A stretch of 64,000 nucleotides of DNA, taken from NCBI GenBank assembly GCA_036971615.1, contig JAYKKR010000028.1, forward strand, positions 124,001 through 188,000. Reading direction: 5' to 3'. Below are positions 23,640-34,968 of the stretch, one piece after another. Positions within the stretch are counted from its first letter, which is position 1; each line of letters starts with the position of its first letter. The position numbers were made by a program, and so were the translations under genes. Below the pieces are notes generated by a model, which made no database searches, had not been told where the DNA came from, and worked only from the letters and a program-made list of their open reading frames with translations. The DNA is from Amyloporia xantha. Taxonomy: Eukaryota; Basidiomycota; Agaricomycetes; Polyporales; Adustoporiaceae.

Positions 23640-24116
23640 GTTTGACTCTAAGGGTAGGATTAACCATCTTAAAGCTGGATATGGATTATCTCTGGTATAG
23701 TGCTGCATATATAGAGTAGATAATCCCTATTAGATGTAGGATTAGCCTAGTAAACTTGGATGTGGATAATGTCTAGTTCAATATAGAGTAGATAATCTGT
23801 TAGATGTAGGGTTAGCACAATCAACTTGTAGGTGGATAATCTCTAGTTGGGATTAGGATTAGCTCAATAAAATCTGAAGTGGATTATCCTAGGTGGATTA
23901 TCTCAAGTTCAGAGTCTATATTCATGGTGAGATGATCATATTATGGAGGCCATGGAGCTAGATTATCCCATGGATAATCCTGGATAATGAAGGGAGAGAC
24001 ACTGAGGACAATTGGGATAATCATAGGGTAAGCATGGGATAATCATAGGATAATCATGGGATAATCCAACAAAGCAGATAATCTTTGGATTGGGATTAGG
24101 ACTCCAAGTGACTTCT
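23640..24116. repeat. Right subterminal array of ATTATCC motifs
   Basis: AT-rich zone with many GGATAAT/ATTATCC and GGATTA motifs (for example ATCATGGGATAATC repeated near 24,020-24,060). It mirrors the left zone at 3,869-4,400 in composition and motif but is not an extended inverted copy of it. Confidence 0.8.
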
Positions 24117-24208
24117 CACTAGATTATCCCAGGATTAAAGAGTGTGGAGCACTCAGGTGTGGGGTGGATTAGACAAAAAAATGTACAAAGTGTTGAGAAG
24201 ATTATCCA
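24117..24208 (-). repeat. Right terminal inverted repeat of the giant KDZ element
   Basis: Reverse complement of 3,777-3,868 with one mismatch in 92. It ends GAGAAGATTATCCA; the flanking CTATAAC gives no convincing target duplication with the left flank. Confidence 0.92.
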
Positions 24209-27200
24209 CTATAACTGACACTACTGGAGCGGCGCCCACCAAGGATGCGCCGAAGCGAATAGATCTTAGCTTTCAGGCATCATGCTTGTTCTCGAAACAT
24301 TGTATTCGTAAATATCCTCTCCTTCCATATCCGGCTGTACACAAGCTAATGAAATACACATAGATGGGCAGCCTCACCATCGGGCGAAGCGTTCAATAGC
24401 ACAGAACAGGTGTTAGCACCGCGAGGCTTGAGCCAGTCGTGCTCACTTCCGTCACTTGCTTGTGCTGAGTGCGTGCCGCCGCATCTGAGCAGCCCCAGGC
24501 GGTTCTCCACGATGCCCGCACCAGCTGCTAGAGGGGCACGCCGGCGCATGCGAGCGGTGTCGGGGGGCAACGAGCATGCACCGCACATTCTCGCCGCGCC
24601 ATCTCCCCACTCTCAGGATTTTCCTGCGTCCGCTCACAAGTTTCTTGGACAGAAATCGAAGTGTTCGCCTTCTGGTAAAGCCGCTGGTGAAGAATGCGCG
24701 CCAGCGGCGGAGGCCCTTCCGCAATTTCCCAGGATGTGTTGGCTGCCGCTGCATGCCTATGCCAAATGCGCCCCGCACGCTCCTCGTAGGCGGCGTGCAT
24801 GCATCCCTGGCGACAGGGAGTGGTGTGGGGGTCTCAAAGCATCCGCGCTGGCGTCGTGTGCTCGCATCGGGCGTGCCACGCAGTGTCCGGTGGTTCCCCG
24901 AGCGATTTCCGCAAGACTCCCCGGAGGCGCGCACGTTCATTGTTAGGAACATCGAGACCTCATCTAACATTCTCGGTCCGTCGTCCCTTCCCTCTCAGCA
25001 TCTATCCGAGTCCGCGTTAAGCGCCTCCCACAGGTCCTGCGCGAGATGGGTGAAATTCGAAATTTGCGTTCTTGGGTGAAATGGCTGGGGGAGAAGGATC
25101 CACCAGCACAGGGGGACTTGTTCCTAGAGCATTGGACCACACTAATTCATCGTCCACCTATGTTGAGTATGTCCTGCACGGTCCAAAGGTCCTCTGACAG
25201 GATGCCCGCCACGGCTGCTAGAGAGGCGCACCAGCGCGCGAGAGCGGCGGCGGCGAGAACGGATCCGACCTTCTCGCAGCCTCCTGTCTCTGCTCTTGGT
25301 ATCCATCTACTTACTGGATGACATACGCCCCCTTGCGTCTGTGGTGGACTGGACGGAATGGAAGGTGGACGGCGGGGGAGCGGGGGACTGCTCACTCCTC
25401 GGGAGCGAGACTGCGCTGCGGCCTGGGTAGCGGCCTCAGAAGTGAACGATCGGAATGTGCCGATGTCCGGATGCATACCGGGCGACATTCGCCTCGCTTG
25501 GAAGTGAAAAAAGGCAGGGGAAGGCGTACTTTCGATTTCTTGCCGGACGTGCAAGGACGCCGGCTTATGCATGAGGGCGGCGTCCAGCCGAATCGTCGCA
25601 CGGGTCAATAGGAACAAAAGGGCAGATGAGCCAAGTCCCACTTACGAAGTGCCAGGCGCTGCGGAGCTCGTTGGTGCTGGGGGAAACCCGCGTCAGGATG
25701 CCGTCGCGAGCGGTCTGGATGCCAGTCGCTCCTTATCACTCAGTCCTCTCAGGCGCTTACTCACCGCCCTGGGGACCCGCCGCAAACGGAACTGCCGCCA
25801 AATCACAGGTTAGACCAGCCGCGCACACGACGTGTGCGAGTTAGTGCGAGCCGCAGTGCGCGTCTCATATATAATACACCTAGATTCCCCCTCTACATGC
25901 GGCATGCGCATTGCTGACTCGCACACCCTCACGTGTCACGCCTCAGCGGCTTCCCTGTCAGTGTCCTGTGCATTCAACATCGAGGATGGGACACAGCCGC
26001 AGATAGGTGCAGGCGCACAGATGCCAGGGATACACACGACGCTACATAGTAGCGTCGTGGTAGACTGCGCGCGTGCGGACGGCGAGGTGGATCCGTGCCG
26101 CCCGTGCGGGTGCTGCGATGATCTCACGAGGTGAGCACCTGTCCCTGCGCCCTGCCTCTGCCGCCCGCTCAATCATGCAGAGCAATGCCAGCTCTTCGAC
26201 CTCGTGTTCCCGACCACCCTGCGCGCGTTGTCCTCCAGTTCCACCCGCTCGCCATGTACCACGTCAACAACTCAAACTGACTACATAGATACAGTCTACC
26301 ATGTCAGTTTGCTGCGTAGACGCAATATGGATGAAATTGATTGCACTGCACGTACAGAATATGTATCGTTTCAAAGAATTGTCCAGGAAATATAGCGAAA
26401 GCCCATAGCGATGCAAATTTGATGAAACGGTGCGAACCTGCTGTTGCTGTTCAACGCGACTTCTGCCAGTCAGCCGCTCGGTGCAAGGGTGAATAGTTGG
26501 ACTGCGAACACTGTCTGTCAAATCTAGTCCTGAGCCATCATATATCCTGGCTCTCGGAGCTTCAAACGTACAATATGTGTGGGTTTCGTTCGTTCAGCAA
26601 GCTCCGTGAACGTCCTGTCGGTTGGAACTTGGAAGTCGGATTCGGATTCAACCGCGACGGTCAATAAACACTTGGCGGCGTCACTGGCATGTTACTTCCA
26701 AGTGGCTCGCAGCCTCGCACTACTACAATAGTGCGCCTTCACGGTCACCAGTAGCTTGTCTGATGAATTCCAGAGCGCAGATTCTTGCGTTCGCCCTCTA
26801 CGTCAGGCCCAGCGCTAATGAGAAGGACGGCATTTTTGCACAGATGTATATTGCATACCTGCATCTTTGTGCTCCACAGCGTCATCCAGAATGTGTGGAA
26901 ATATTGATGACACTCTGCACGAGCTGTATCTTCCTCTCGGTCTTTATCTTCTTGCTATCTTCTTGCCCTCGGAGATCGCGAGCTCAGGGTGCCCTGTCCC
27001 GGATCATTTAGCTGTGGTGGGCAATCGTTAGCAGGAGAACAGGCAAGCTGCTGGTCATTCGACCCACCCACCTGACCAGAGCTGGGGCGGTCTGAGCTCG
27101 CTAAGGCGGCATGGACCCGCAAGAACAGCACCAGTTTGCACCGATGTGGTAAGTAGTACAAGACGGTGGGAGCGATGATTGATTCTCTATATCGTCGTTT

Positions 27201-27499
27201 TGAAGCAACATTAGTTCAGAATCTAGAGGTATGCGAACACTCACGCCTGCGTCGACCATTTCCCACTGGCACTAGACCCTTGGCTGGGTGCAAGATGAGC
27301 GACAGATGATGAGAGGAGCTGAGTGTGGCGGAATTCAATCACATCAACGTTGGCAACTCGTGAAAGGCAGGTATAGAAGGGGAATTCGAACAAGCACTGT
27401 TTCAATGAGCTTCCTGAGAGCTGTGAAGCCCCGCAGTTCACCATCAAATCCACAGCACAAGATGATTTGTCCGTGAGACAGGGACGAGGGCTATTAGTG
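24209..27499. other. Inter-element region with no supported gene
   Basis: The 24,400-25,820 part is GC-rich and open in several frames (up to 178 codons), but translations are Arg/Pro/Ala-rich without domains. A roughly 55-bp block around GATGCCCGC..GCTGCTAGAG occurs at 24,509 and again at 25,200, a weak internal duplication. The rest is low in coding signal. I annotate no gene here. Confidence 0.45.
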
Positions 27500-28078
27500 A
27501 CTGAATGCAACCCCCCCCCCCCACCAAAAGTTACGACGGTGGTCACGTGCATTCCGCTGGAAGCGCTGTGCTGCTGCCCTTCCATAAGAATATGTAATTT
27601 ACGAAGGTTTACATTATATACTCGCCATGGTGTAGTGGTTAGGTCGTGTGTCTGCTTGCCGCTGTAGCAGTTTCAATCCCCACAGCTGCTTTATTTTATT
27701 TTCGTTTGAAACGTGTTTTTGGTCCCTCCCAAGTTTATAAGAATTGGTCCATCTGTTTTCGTCTATGTGTTGACCTTGGAAACCTAATAGCACTCGCGCG
27801 ATAGCTGTGGCACTATGCAGAAAATTAAGGGCAAGTTAACTAAACAATACTTATAGTTTTAGCCATTTTTGTATTCTCATCAAATTCTCTAGATAAAGTA
27901 CTCTATTCTATTGCTGATTCGAATTCTTACCTACCTTCATTGTAAACTACGCCGGAAAATATGAAGTAAATGAAGTCTCCAAACACATCTCGTTCTCAGA
28001 GGCGGGACTTAGCGCTGAGCGCGATGCGGCATGCACGTGACCACCGTCGTAACTTTTGGTGGGGGAATTGCATTCACT
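27500..28078. mobile_element. 579-bp miniature TIR element with 9-bp target duplication
   Basis: The flanks repeat CTATTAGTG exactly (27,491-27,499 and 28,079-28,087). The ends are inverted repeats of about 60 bp (27,500-27,563 and 28,016-28,078). They share TGAATGCAA, a C-run, and ACCAAAAGTTACGACGGTGG then TCACGTGCAT. The left end has a 14-C homopolymer. No transposase ORF is present. An 8-9-bp duplication fits KDZ- or hAT-like transposition. Which transposase moves it is unknown, since its ends do not resemble those of the giant element. Confidence 0.88.
27621..27692 (+). tRNA. tRNA-like sequence (degenerate; tRNA-derived insert)
   Basis: GCCATGGTGTAGTGGTTAGG matches the 5' half and A box of a Gly/Glu/Asp-type tRNA (TGGTGTAGTGG). 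A B-box-like GTTTCAATCCC follows about 35 bases later, then a T-rich tail (CTTTATTTTATTTT). The anticodon and acceptor stems do not pair cleanly by eye. It is better viewed as a tRNA pseudogene or the head of a tRNA-derived SINE within the miniature element than as a working tRNA. Confidence 0.45.
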
Positions 28079-28087
28079 CTATTAGTG

Positions 28088-29699
28088 GCCCTTTCACTGG
28101 GGGCGATAAAAGATATTCGTGCTCCGGAAAGGCATGCAAACATGGGTGGAGTAGGTTATATTTCCATGTCCGGCGCTCAGCACATTTAACCAGCTCGGAG
28201 CGTATTCGATGGATACGCGGAGTCTGAACATTCATTCCTGACCCCAGTGTTTGACAATCACGGGCGCTGTCACGGTCAAATTCGAATACCGACACGGCAT
28301 CCACCAAAATTGCACGAGCTCCGACGCGCTAAACCAGTGATACACTTCCTAAATCGGTAAAATGTGGCGGATCTGCCACGCTCATTATCTCGTGAGCTCG
28401 TCTTTCATCTCCTGTATGAGTTCTGGTTTCATTCGCACCTCCGGCATACTAATACACGTTATATGAATGCAACCAAATAATCCTACCAAGCTTTTGGGAC
28501 ACAAGGAAGTGGATCCAGAGACGGCAGAGCTCAATCTGGATTGCAAAGGCTGTGATCAGCTGGCTTGTGTTTTTTCGTTCTCTTGCTGCTTCTGTTTCGC
28601 AAAATCTGGGTACCAGATTTTGAACGAATGTATCAATTAGTCTTTTTAATAAATTTCAGATTATTCGAGGAAGAGTGATACATCCAAAATGCAAGATCGC
28701 ATATAACTGTTGCGATTGCATTGCAGGGCCACTGATAGTATATGTTTCTAAATTGTACGAACTTATGCTCCTTGCTGGTAAGTATACGTAGAGTGCTGGC
28801 CTGATGATTTGATGGAGGATCCGGATCTACTCTACAAGTGCTGGGACGACGACTTGCTTGCCATTATGGACTCGGTATCGAAGAATGTCAATGCGCTGTC
28901 ACGAATTCCAGTCAGAGTCCCAAAATCCGCATGGTCGGTGGGTATATAGCTATAGTGTTGTACATTTGCAGCTCGCGCACTACAATATATGACTCCTCGA
29001 GTTTATCTCCAATGATCTTATATAATGCCACCTCCCATTGCACATCACGATAGCTGCTGCACAAAGGATCGGGCGCGCAACAAAGGTCCTAAGTGGTGGT
29101 ACACAATTGCAAATACAGCAGGAAAAATGAGATACAAGTACATGGTCCCACTTCGTGCGCTAGACTGATGCTGAGCGAAACAGCACCCTCGCAGGTGACG
29201 AGTGATTCCTACACGAGGCCATTTGTTCAGAGTCCACATCGAATAGCGAGAATGTAGGATGCTACCCACCTTGGAACCTGAGGCGGCAGGATTAACGAGC
29301 GGAAATTTTCGGATCTCCCACTGATATGCGATCCATCGCCGCTATCCCCTTCACCGGGCACATTGAGATCGATATCAGAGGTGAAGTGTTCACCGAAGTT
29401 TTTCCATGCACTATTCAACCCGTCTTGAATGACTAATTTTGAGTAATGTGCATAGCAATGGCCACCCAAGTAGCAGAAGATGAAGCTCCAAAATTGGTTG
29501 ATATTGGTCAAGGCCAGTTGAAAGCATGTCTCGCGCTCTGGGATGTACCACCCAACGAGAGCCCGTTCAGTCATATTCACCTGACTCATAGGATATATAT
29601 GGTTGACAATGTGCCCTGACCCAAGGGACGCCGGACGTCGGCCGACGCTGCAGCAGGGCCTTGAGATTCAGGCTCGGCCGGTTGCTCTCACCACTATAT
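28088..29699. other. Inter-element region, one doubtful minus ORF
   Basis: A minus-strand frame from 29,589 to 29,227 (MTERALVGWYIPERETCFQL onward, 120 codons) has a natural-looking composition and could be an exon. No family is recognised and no partner exons were found. The remainder is AT-rich with no feature seen. Confidence 0.35.
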
Positions 29700-30110
29700 A
29701 GGCTTACAGGCTCGCGCGATATACTCTGCTTGTCCGCGACAATTCCTCCCTGTCTCCCTGGCTCGGCCGAGGCACTGCTGTTCCCTGTCCTGTAGCCTCG
29801 CGCGATGTGCTCTGTTTTCCCGCGACAATTCCTCCCTGTCTCCCTGGCTCGGCCGAGGTGCTGCTGTTCCCTGTCCTGTAGCCTCGCGCGATGTGCTCTG
29901 TTTTCCCGCAACAATTCCTCCCTGTCTCCCTGGCTCGGCCGAGGCACTGCTGTTCCCTGTCCTGTAGCCTCGCGCGATGTGCTCTGTTTTTCCGCGACAA
30001 TTCCTCCCTGTCTCCCTGGCTCGGCCGAGGTGCTGCTGTCCTCTGTCTGGCAGGCTCGCGCCATGTGACATTTTCCTCGGCGACAATTGCCCACTGGCTG
30101 CCCCTGTCCT
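29700..30110. repeat. 86-bp tandem repeat, about 4.5 copies
   Basis: The block ACAATTCCTCCCTGTCTCCC recurs at exactly 86-bp spacing (29,738, 29,824, 29,910 and 29,996; degenerate at 30,082). Each unit has GGCTCGGCCGAG and GCCTCGCGCGATGTGCTC. Unit length and the CGGCCGA core recall the 87-bp array at the window start, though the two unit sequences are otherwise different. Confidence 0.92.
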
Positions 30111-30239
30111 CCCACCAAAATCGCTTGCAGGCGGACAGCTTCACACTGTGGGGACTATCAAATTGCAAGTGAGTCTTGCCCATGTTTTACTCATGTACAT
30201 GCCATCATCTGCCTGCACCGCGGACAATTAGTTGCCAAT

Positions 30240-32380
30240 ACTCGCGGCTCTCGCGCAAAACAATAGTGAAGATCGCGACTGGCAGAGTTCACCATAGAGA
30301 CCTCGCGAGAGCATATTCACCCCGGGAATACAACCCATACTAAACTCTGCCAGTTCGTCAAGTGGCTCGCAACCATAAGCACCATTAAACATCAATGGAT
30401 AAACGGTGCAAGAGGGCCACCGCGAAGTTTGGGAAAGTCCATCGCGAAGTCGCGCGCGAGCACGACAACTCCACTCAGGCTGTCGCGACCATGGCCACTT
30501 GTAGCGAAAGGCCCCGTTATGTGTATACTGCCGAAGTGACTAATTTCATAACTCAAACTAGGGTACATACCAAGCATACAGGAGGTGAACTTCATGGTAA
30601 ATTTGCAGGAAAAAGTACATGGCTAAAGTCGCGTCTACTCGGGAGGACCGTCCTCGTGCTCGTCCCAGGACGGAGACCCATGGACCCACAACTTCGTCTC
30701 CACCTTGGAGATCCTACTTTTTATGCTCGTTGTGCTCAGGTGCTGCCGAATTCCCGCTCCAACAAGAGGATGTCGTTGAGCGCGTCGATGTCATGGTCGA
30801 CCGCGATCAATTGGTCGCGAGCGTGTCGCCGCATGTCGCGGAGATATGTGGCCTCGGTCGCGATAGGAAATCCTATGCTGGATGAATGGTTGAATCAAAA
30901 ACATGAAACATTTGCCCACCATTGCTAATTTTATCCTTGATATGCGCGTAGCGCGCGGCGAGAGAAGTAGGTGGCAAAGGTGCTACTTCCCCGAGATGAC
31001 CTGCCGCGACATCATCGCGGCGCGGAGCGTCATGGACGTCAGGGGCAGAATCTGTATTTCTCGTCTCGACTTGAGGAGCACTTCTGGAATGGCCTTCGTC
31101 CACAATGTGTTCAATTGTGCTGTGGGTATTGAAGTTTTCGTGACGCTCCCCACCCTGCCTCTTGGTTCTGGCCTCAGCGCTGATGCGGGCGACTACTTGA
31201 GGTTCTTCATCGAAGTCATCGCTAAAATCGTCAAGAAGGATGGGCGACCGTTCGCGACTGCGCTCTGTTCCTGTATATCAGAGGTTCGCCCTATGTTATT
31301 ATATCAAATGGAACACACTTGCCTTCACTCCCATGGCGTTCCATAACCTCCATAGCCTCCTTCAACACGCTTTTTAGGCCGACAGGTGAGCGGTCACGGT
31401 AGAATGCTACAATCAATATCAGTTCAATCCAAAAGAGGAACTTCCTCACACACTCTGATGGACAATATTGTTGTGAGTTGGAACAATTCCCGCGGCCGCG
31501 TCGGGCACGTCGAGGTCGAAGTCGCGGTCGAAGTCGAGGTCGCGGAGGTCGCGGTCAAGGTCGAGGTCGCGGTCGAAGTCAAGGTCGCGGAGGTCGCGGT
31601 CCAGGTCGAGGTCGCGGTGGAGGTCGCGGTGGAGGTCGAGGTCGCGGTCGAGGTCGATTGGGGTTCGCGCGCGGTTCAAATCTTCACGCCAATGCTAGAT
31701 AAGTGCCCATTCCATGTGGATATGAGGACATACCTGGATCCAAATCAAAAAAATCCAAATCAATCGGGGTGCGTGCGCGGCCACCCGAGTTCTCGTCTCG
31801 GGGCACTGAATCGCGGTCTTCAAGATCGGAAATCAGTCGTATTAACATCAGCCACAAAGTGGAGATCGCGATCACTGTACTCACCTCTAGTCATAAGAGT
31901 TCCGCGGGCCTCAGACATGAGCACGTCGGGGGAGATCTGTGCGCGCCTTCGATTGGATTTGCCTATGGGTTGTCAGTACTCATCACAGCTGTGGACGAGG
32001 TCCTCACGGTTCTCCATGTCCATGTTCATCGATCGCGGTGTTTGTGGTCGCGACGAGGTGGGAATGCTAAGTTGTTTTCATGAGCTTATGAACATTGCAC
32101 AGGAATTTGTATTAGCACCTACTTGCAGCGGAAAGACTGGATGAGAGTACAAAGACGCGTAGCAGTTGACTTGGGATAGGAGGTCGCGATCGATTCAGGC
32201 GCCCACGTGACAAGACGATCGAAAATCGGCGATCACCTGAGCGCGTTGACGCGTTGCTGACATAACCCGCAACCCGTTCAGCACTTGAAGGTCGCGCGCG
32301 TCCAAGTTCATTCTGTCTTCCTCTTACCATCACCGCCACTCCAGCCTCTCTCGCTTTTCTAACCTCGCTTCTCACTGAAA
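30240..32380. other. Left part of the second KDZ-type cluster; possible minus-strand gene relic
   Basis: From about 30,240 rightward the pentamer CGCGA becomes very frequent (six in 30,240-30,480 by eye). An inverted pair ACTGGCAGAGTT / AACTCTGCCAGT lies at 30,279 and 30,343. On the minus strand a frame at 31,103-30,900 can be joined through a short GT-AG gap to ATEATYLRDMRRHARDQLI ending near 30,745, which looks coding. Start, family and completeness are unresolved. Confidence 0.35.
31496..31665. repeat. GGTCGA/GGTCGC hexamer-like array
   Basis: About 170 bp of GGTCGAGGTCGCGGT-type units with a 6-bp pulse. It yields Arg/Gly-rich, Val/Glu-rich and Asp/Leu-rich ORFs in different frames. These ORFs are likely artefacts, although an RGG-like tail exon cannot be excluded. 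Confidence 0.85.
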
Positions 32381-34968
32381 ATGTCCGACGCCGTCGTCCG
32401 CCAGCTCACCATCGACACCGCGACCGCGCGTATGGCGGCCGCGCTCGCTTGCGCGCCCGCCCGGGCACACAAGGCTACGTGCTCTACGAGGAGTCCTTCT
32501 ACTCCGAGTTTGTGAGTACATAGCAGCCACTCATATGAGAACAGCTAACATCTTTTTCATTTCTAGAAAAAGGGCTGGCACGCGTTCCGCGACGCTCCCG
32601 GGATGTGCGCGGGTCTCTGCGCGTGCCTATGTTGCTGTGCAGCGCACTCAGGGAGTACGCCGACTCTCGCAACGGCGCCGACCTCCGCAACATCAGAGTC
32701 GACGATCCTCGCATCTCCTCGAGCGGCATGAAGAACTTCGTCATCCCTGGGCCAACTCAGGAGGTGGAGCTGGGGAACGATCAGTGGTGGGCCAAGAGAG
32801 GTAAGCACAGTGCATGTCAGTTGTCGAGGCCACTGACAAATGCTAACATCTTTCACAGCAGGAGCTCCTCCAGCGGCGCGCGAGACGCTTGCGCAAGCTC
32901 CGACGCCGGAAGCATCGACGTCGCGCGTCCCTGTCCAGAAACGGAAGTCGGATGCGCACCAGGACAGCGAGACCGCGAAGAGCAAGGCAGCAAAGCCCTC
33001 CGCTCAGGCAGACGCTGCCACCCAATCGCGCACACCCCCACCAGCGGCACCCACAGCGCAGCCCACCGCGGCCTCTATGGAGACAACACAGCAGCCCAAG
33101 AGGACAAAACCGCGGTTCGCGTTGCCCCCAGTAAATGCGCCCCCTCGCATGAAGCGCCCGGTTGTCCGGCCATCCCTGAAGAGGCCGCTCGTCGACTCGG
33201 ACGACAGTCCAATCGTTCTGGATTGTGTGAGGGTGCCGCCGCTACCTGAAAAAAAGAAGCCGTCAAATGCAAAAGGCAAGAAGCGGGCACGTGAGGAAGA
33301 GGTGGAGGTGGAAGTGGTGGGTGGACGCGACGAGGAAGAAGAGGAGGACGATGAGAATGGGGACAAGGAGGACGAGGAGGAGGACGACGACGAGGACGAG
33401 GAGGACGCGCCGCCTCCGCGCAACGGCGAGAAGACGACCGCAGGCAAGAATGCGCCGCGCCGGTCCGCACGCACCAAGGAGAAGCAGCCTGAGCACACCA
33501 CAAGGGCCGCTGCAGAGGCTGCAAGGATCGAAGAGGCGTCTGCAGTAGCAGTGAAATCTGTAAGTCATTGCATCGTCGCGATTGTTTTACGCTCACCTGC
33601 TGGTCTGTAGGTCGTCAGCTGTGGTGTATGCGCGCAGGCCAAAAAGGTGTGCATGGTCGCGACATCACACTTCGGGCGCTGCATGTACTGCGCGCGCAAC
33701 AAGGGCAAGTGCTCTCTGGTTCCTCGGCGACCCAACGGCAAGGCGATCACTGGCCACCAGACCGCGACGGACACCGCAAAAGCGTTTCAAGAATACGCGC
33801 AGAAATGCATCCGCGACAAGGTTGCGCCGCCGGCATGGACCGTCTGGGTGAAAGACCTGGGCTTCTTGCACCAGAACAGTGACAACAAGAACATACTCCC
33901 CAACGGCCAGCTATTCGAGGAGTATGAGGCCGAGTTGGCTCAGGCGAAGAAAACCGCCGGCAAACCAACTCGCGGTGCGGTGAAGAAGACGCGGCCAAAA
34001 CGAGACAGTCGCCTTGAGCGCACCTCACCGCCGCTCGACATCGACGCCGAGGACCCAGTAGAGCCAGTTGCAGGGCCCAGCCGCGCGAAGAAGCCCAAGA
34101 CCGCGCCATCTCGCCGTGACCCCACACCGCCCGCCTACGTCTACCTCAAGGACCAGGAGAACCAGTGGGAGCATCACCAACTCGAAAGGTTCGACGAGCC
34201 GCAGCAAAGTCCCATTGCGCGCGAAGAGGAGGACCGCGGTCTTGCGGAGACCAACCAGGAGGCCCATCGCGCGCGCGAGACACACTCCGAGGCCTCCCAC
34301 GAGCAGCTCGCCAAGGACCAAACGGAGACCGCGCAGCTGAAGGAGACGGTCGTGGCCTTGCAAGAAAAGGTCGCCATGCTCGAGGACATCGCGAGGAGGC
34401 ATGAGGCTGCCATAGTGCCCCTGGAGAAGATGGAAGACACGGTCACCGAAGTTGCCGTGCAGCTCAGGGACTTCCTCATGGAGAAGGTCCAAACATCGTT
34501 TGGAGACTATGAGGAGGATGTCGCGAGCTTGACGGAGCGCTTGGCGGCAGTGGAGGTTGCGGGGGCACGGGCGAGGCGCGTGTCCTGCTCGAGAGCTTGA
34601 CCGAGCGCATGGGTGCGGTCGAGGTTGCTGGGAGCGCTATCGAGGCGCGCGTCTTGCAGGTGGAGGAGCAACAGGAGAACATGGAAGAGTCCATGGAGAA
34701 TCTCGACACGCGCGTCGAGACGGTAAGTGCGCAGGTCAACGCACTGAACAGCGCGGTCGCCTCCATCGAGCCCGAGCACCTCCAAGCGTCAATCATCAAC
34801 CTTCGCGAGGAGTTCAAGAAGGTGCAGCAGTCCCTCAACGCATCGAGCATGCAAGCCTCGCTGGACACCATCTCTGCGCAGATTGACGGGTACGCGGGGC
34901 AGATGGAGGGCATCCGCAAGCAAGTCCTGGACCTCAGCGCTCGACGGGCCTATGTGCCAGAGCCCTTG
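32381..34968 (+). pseudogene. Zn2Cys6 / coiled-coil protein, 5' part, split by transposon
   Basis: ATG at 32,381. Introns at 32,512-32,566, 32,801-32,858 and 33,560-33,610 keep frame. An N-terminal module reads GYVLYEESFYSEF / KKGWHAFRDAPGM and ISSSGMKNFVIPGPTQEVEL. A disordered segment follows with long Glu/Asp runs (about 33,290-33,410). Then, right after intron 3, comes a six-cysteine cluster C-x2-C-x6-C-x9-C-x2-C-x6-C (CGVCAQAKKVC..CMYCARNKGKC, 33,620-33,710), which fits the fungal Zn(II)2Cys6 spacing. The rest (33,730-34,968) is mostly coiled coil. Single-base shifts are needed near 32,455, 32,603 and 34,565. The reading frame runs straight into the fold-back element at 34,969 and resumes at 38,226. 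The paralogue at 62,713-64,000 supports the reading. It was probably a DNA-binding companion of the KDZ cluster; the target is unknown. Confidence 0.75.

Larger units (their letters stand above)
3777..24208. mobile_element. Giant KDZ-type DNA transposon, about 20.4 kb
   Basis: Seen: near-perfect 92-bp inverted repeats at 3,777-3,868 and 24,117-24,208, each followed inward by an AT-rich zone crowded with ATTATCC/GGATAAT motifs. Between them lie a KDZ transposase (14,269-17,933), three minus-strand cargo genes and several minisatellites. Removing the nested fold-back-like insertion (18,536-21,800) leaves about 17.2 kb. No clean target duplication is visible: only a short TATA lies within three bases of each end. 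Inference: one element whose ends are recent or homogenised while its genes have decayed. The alternative is two independent small elements that happen to flank these genes. Confidence 0.75.

Noticed and set aside
27511..27524. Long poly-C run as a regulatory G-quadruplex
   Set aside because: It is a homopolymer expansion within the TIR of a miniature element; the opposite TIR has only five C, so slippage explains it.
29700..30110. CRISPR-like regular repeat
   Set aside because: A plain 86-bp tandem repeat; the whole unit, not only a short part, is conserved.
31478..31702. RGG-box RNA-binding protein
   Set aside because: The Arg/Gly run comes from a hexamer-like array that gives equally long simple ORFs in other frames.
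33004..33596. Minus-strand Ser-rich and Leu-rich ORFs
   Set aside because: They are shadows of the Glu/Asp-coding run of the plus-strand Zn2Cys6/coiled-coil gene.
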